A stretch of DNA of 7,362 nucleotides from Persephonella sp. Lineage in GTDB: Bacteria > Aquificota > Aquificia > Aquificales > Hydrogenothermaceae. The position numbers were made by a program, and so were the translations under genes. The notes below the pieces were generated by a model, which did no database searches, was not told the origin of the DNA, and saw only the letters and a program-made list of their open reading frames with translations. The DNA lies in contig JALTAS010000221.1 of NCBI GenBank assembly GCA_027058925.1, positions 1-7,362 of the forward strand. Reading direction: 5' to 3'. Below, piece by piece: positions 6,062-7,362 of the stretch. Within the stretch, counting starts at the first letter, position 1; each line of letters starts with the position of its first letter.

Positions 6062-6514
6062 TTATTCAATGTTTTCAGGAGTAACATGAACCTTTATAAC
6101 TTCGCTGACTTCAGGGTGGAGTCTGATGGTTATGTTGTAAGTTCCAATGTTTCTTATTGGGCTTCTGAGCATAATTTTTTTCCTATCAATCTCTATCCCT
6201 TTTTCTTTTAGAGCTTCTGCTATGTCTGCTGTTGTTACAGAACCGTAGAGCTTTCCTGTTGTTCCGACAGATCTTTTTATCTCTATTTCAAGTCCTTTTA
6301 ATTTTTCTGCCAGTTCAACAGCTTTTTGTTTTTCTCTTTCAAGCTTTCTTGCTTTTTGTCTTAGGATTTCCTGTACCATTTTTATGTTGCTGTCTGTAGC
6401 CTCGTAAGCAAGTCCTTTTGGGATAAGGTAATTTCTCGCAAAACCTCTTTTTACCTCTATGATATCCCCGATTGTTCCCCAGCCTTCAACATCTTTTGCC
6501 AGAATAACTTTCAT
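6062..6514 (-). CDS. rplI: 50S ribosomal protein L9
   Basis: This 150-residue protein is a full-length L9. L9 binds 23S rRNA near the base of the L1 stalk and helps keep reading frame. The N-terminal domain carries the signature GTIGDIIEVKRGFARNYL (13-30) followed by IPKG. A long charged connecting helix runs from about 41 to 74. The C-terminal domain (about 76-147) has GTTGKLYGSVT (84-94). The start is supported by AGGAGGT nine bases upstream; this site overlaps the TAG stop of rpsR. The gene ends with TAA just before the GC-rich hairpin, so it is probably the last gene of the ribosomal-protein part of the cluster. Confidence 0.98.
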   Translation of the reverse strand: MKVILAKDVEGWGTIGDIIEVKRGFARNYLIPKGLAYEATDSNIKMVQEILRQKARKLEREKQKAVELAEKLKGLEIEIKRSVGTTGKLYGSVTTADIAEALKEKGIEIDRKKIMLRSPIRNIGTYNITIRLHPEVSEVIKVHVTPENIE

Positions 6515-6523
6515 CTTGCCTCA

Positions 6524-6530
6524 ACCTCCT
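6524..6530 (-). promoter_or_regulatory. Shine-Dalgarno of rplI overlapping the rpsR stop
   Basis: AGGAGGT on the - strand overlaps the rpsR TAG (6529-6531) and lies nine bases before the rplI ATG. The arrangement repeats the one at the mlaE-lipoprotein junction and supports joint translation of rpsR and rplI. Confidence 0.75.
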
Positions 6531-6777
6531 ACATTATTACGTATGGTAAAAGTGCTAACTGTCTTGCTTTTTTGATTTCAACAGTCAGTTTTCTCTGGTG
6601 CTTTCCGCATGTTCCTGAGATTCTTCTTGGTATTATTTTCCCTCTTTCTGATATGAACTGCCTGATGTAGTCAACATCTTTGTAAGAAGGTTCTTTACCT
6701 TCTGCGCAGAACTTGCAGTATTTTTTCCTTTTTTGAAAAAACGGTTTATTCTGGACTGCAGGATTTTTATTAGCCAA
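6529..6777 (-). CDS. rpsR: 30S ribosomal protein S18, zinc-binding (C+) type, TTG start
   Basis: This 82-residue protein matches bacterial S18, which pairs with S6 on the platform of the small subunit. The core [20 protein letters not shown] (36-55) and the [20 protein letters not shown] stretch (60-79) are typical. Cys21 and Cys24 (CKFC) with Cys57 and His60 (CGKH) form a likely zinc site, marking the ancestral C+ version as opposed to the cysteine-free paralogue. The start codon is TTG (6775-6777). No in-frame ATG exists near the N-terminus, and a strong AAGGAGGT lies seven bases before the TTG. It follows ssb by 21 bases and shares its stop with the rplI Shine-Dalgarno. Confidence 0.97.
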   Translation of the reverse strand: MANKNPAVQNKPFFQKRKKYCKFCAEGKEPSYKDVDYIRQFISERGKIIPRRISGTCGKHQRKLTVEIKKARQLALLPYVIM

Positions 6778-6784
6778 TTTTTTT

Positions 6785-6792
6785 ACCTCCTT
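6785..6792 (-). promoter_or_regulatory. Strong Shine-Dalgarno that fixes the TTG start of rpsR
   Basis: AAGGAGGT on the - strand is a near-perfect match to the 16S rRNA 3' end. It stands seven bases before the TTG at 6777. With no nearby in-frame ATG, it decides the start and may compensate for the weak initiation codon. Confidence 0.8.
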
Positions 6793-6798
6793 AATTTT

Positions 6799-7215
6799 TT
6801 AAAATGGTACATCTTCATCTGAAGAAAAATCTTCAGGTTCAGTAGTTATATCAAGATCAGGCTCTTCTTCCCTTTCTACAGGCTTTTCCTGAGTTTTCCC
6901 TGAGATTATGTTTACTTTGTCTGCAACAACCTTAATTTTTGTTCTTTTTTCACCAGAAGCTGTTTCCCATCTGTCCTGTCTCAGCTGTCCCTCTATAAGT
7001 ATCTGTGCTCCTTTATTCAGCTGTTTTCCAAGTCTCTCTGCAAGCATCCCAAAGCTTTCAACATCAAAAAAGTATGTTTCCTCTTTCCATTCGTTGTTTA
7101 CCCTGTAGGGTCTGTTTACGGCTATTGTGAAGCTTGTTACCTGAGAACCACTGGGAAGAAATCTTATCTCTGGATCCCTTGTAAGTCTTCCGATAAGAAA
7201 AACCTTATTAAGCAT
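6799..7215 (-). CDS. ssb: Single-stranded DNA-binding protein SSB
   Basis: This 138-residue protein binds single-stranded DNA during replication, recombination and repair. The OB-fold covers about residues 1-105. It includes LNKVFLIGRLTRDPEIRFLP (2-21), FTIAVNR (29-35), YFFDVESFGMLAERL (48-62), KGAQILIEGQLRQDRWE (68-84) and VVADKVNII (96-104). An acidic, probably disordered linker (about 107-132) leads to the tail DEDVPF, a variant of the DDDIPF peptide that recruits replication and repair partners. The length is normal for bacterial SSB. The ATG is preceded by AAGGAG seven bases upstream, which lies inside the last codons of rpsF. ssb between rpsF and rpsR is a widespread bacterial arrangement. 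Confidence 0.97.
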   Translation of the reverse strand: MLNKVFLIGRLTRDPEIRFLPSGSQVTSFTIAVNRPYRVNNEWKEETYFFDVESFGMLAERLGKQLNKGAQILIEGQLRQDRWETASGEKRTKIKVVADKVNIISGKTQEKPVEREEEPDLDITTEPEDFSSDEDVPF

Positions 7216-7217
7216 AT

Positions 7218-7362
7218 CTATTCTCCTTCTTTTTCAGCAGCCTCAGAAACTTCCTTTTTTTCTTCCTCTTTTTTTGGTGGCTTGATCTTAAAGTTTAAAA
7301 ATCTTATTACATCTTCATCAAGCCTAAGGCTGTACTCAAGCTTTTGAGGAAGTTCTGAGTTT
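7218..7362 (-). CDS. rpsF: 30S ribosomal protein S6, C-terminal part (cut by window edge)
   Basis: Reading leftward from 7361, an open frame of 47 codons ends at a TAG (7218-7220). Its LEYSLRLDEDVIRFLNFKIK is the typical last strand and helix of S6, and the position directly before ssb and rpsR confirms it. It is followed by a charged tail (PPKKEEEKKEVSEAAEKEGE) longer than the minimal S6. Such tails are common in S6 and vary; E. coli S6 has a glutamate tail. The stop is two bases before the ssb ATG, and the ssb Shine-Dalgarno lies within the last rpsF codons. The N-terminus, promoter and any S6:S18 leader control element lie outside the window. Confidence 0.9.
   Translation of the reverse strand, partial: NSELPQKLEYSLRLDEDVIRFLNFKIKPPKKEEEKKEVSEAAEKEGE
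7223..7228 (-). promoter_or_regulatory. Shine-Dalgarno of ssb inside the end of rpsF
   Basis: AAGGAG on the - strand lies seven bases before the ssb ATG and within the last codons of rpsF. This supports the ssb start and suggests coupling of the two genes. Confidence 0.7.

Noticed and set aside
1..7362. CRISPR array, tRNA or rRNA gene, insertion sequence, or multi-gene defence system
   Set aside because: No regularly spaced repeats, cloverleaf-like sequence, transposase or defence-type protein was seen on either strand. The genes are mostly core functions.

Overview
The window looks like chromosomal DNA from a thermophilic, Gram-negative-type bacterium, most likely an Aquificota member near the Hydrogenothermaceae (Persephonella-like). 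This is inferred from the moderately AT-rich, Lys/Glu/Ile-rich proteins and the mix of SpoVG, a C+ type S18, SurE and MlaE. I could not run a similarity search, so the taxonomy is tentative. Coding density is very high: the only gap above 100 bases lies between rplI and dnaB.

Layout: surE (67-840) is the only + strand gene and has its own promoter-like sequence just upstream. Everything else is on the - strand. Read in transcription order from the right edge, it is rpsF (partial), ssb, rpsR, rplI, a 155-base gap with a GC-rich hairpin, dnaB interrupted by an intein, an mlaE-type permease, a small lipoprotein, pfkA and spoVG. spoVG converges on surE with one base between the two stop codons. 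rpsF-ssb-rpsR-rplI-dnaB is a classic bacterial order joining ribosomal proteins with replication proteins. The genes after dnaB (mlaE, lipoprotein, pfkA, spoVG) are tightly packed: TAAATG, a Shine-Dalgarno overlapping a stop, an ATGA overlap and a 3-base gap. They are probably co-transcribed and partly translationally coupled.

The most notable element is a 422-residue intein in DnaB, inserted between Gly381 and Ser804 in the conserved RESG/SIEQDAD segment. It has intact splice-junction residues (Cys1, terminal His-Asn, Ser+1), two LAGLIDADG-type motifs that keep their acidic residues, and a possible helix-turn-helix segment. To my recollection this is the site used by cyanobacterial DnaB inteins, which suggests horizontal spread. 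The intein DNA is visibly more AT-rich than the flanking helicase gene where I counted it.

The second point of interest is the phosphofructokinase. It combines an ATP-type Gly104 with PPi-type Lys125 and Tyr254 and has Asn103 in place of the usual Asp, so its phosphoryl donor cannot be assigned from sequence alone. I found no RNA genes, CRISPR arrays, transposons or defence systems, and no clearly new multi-gene system.
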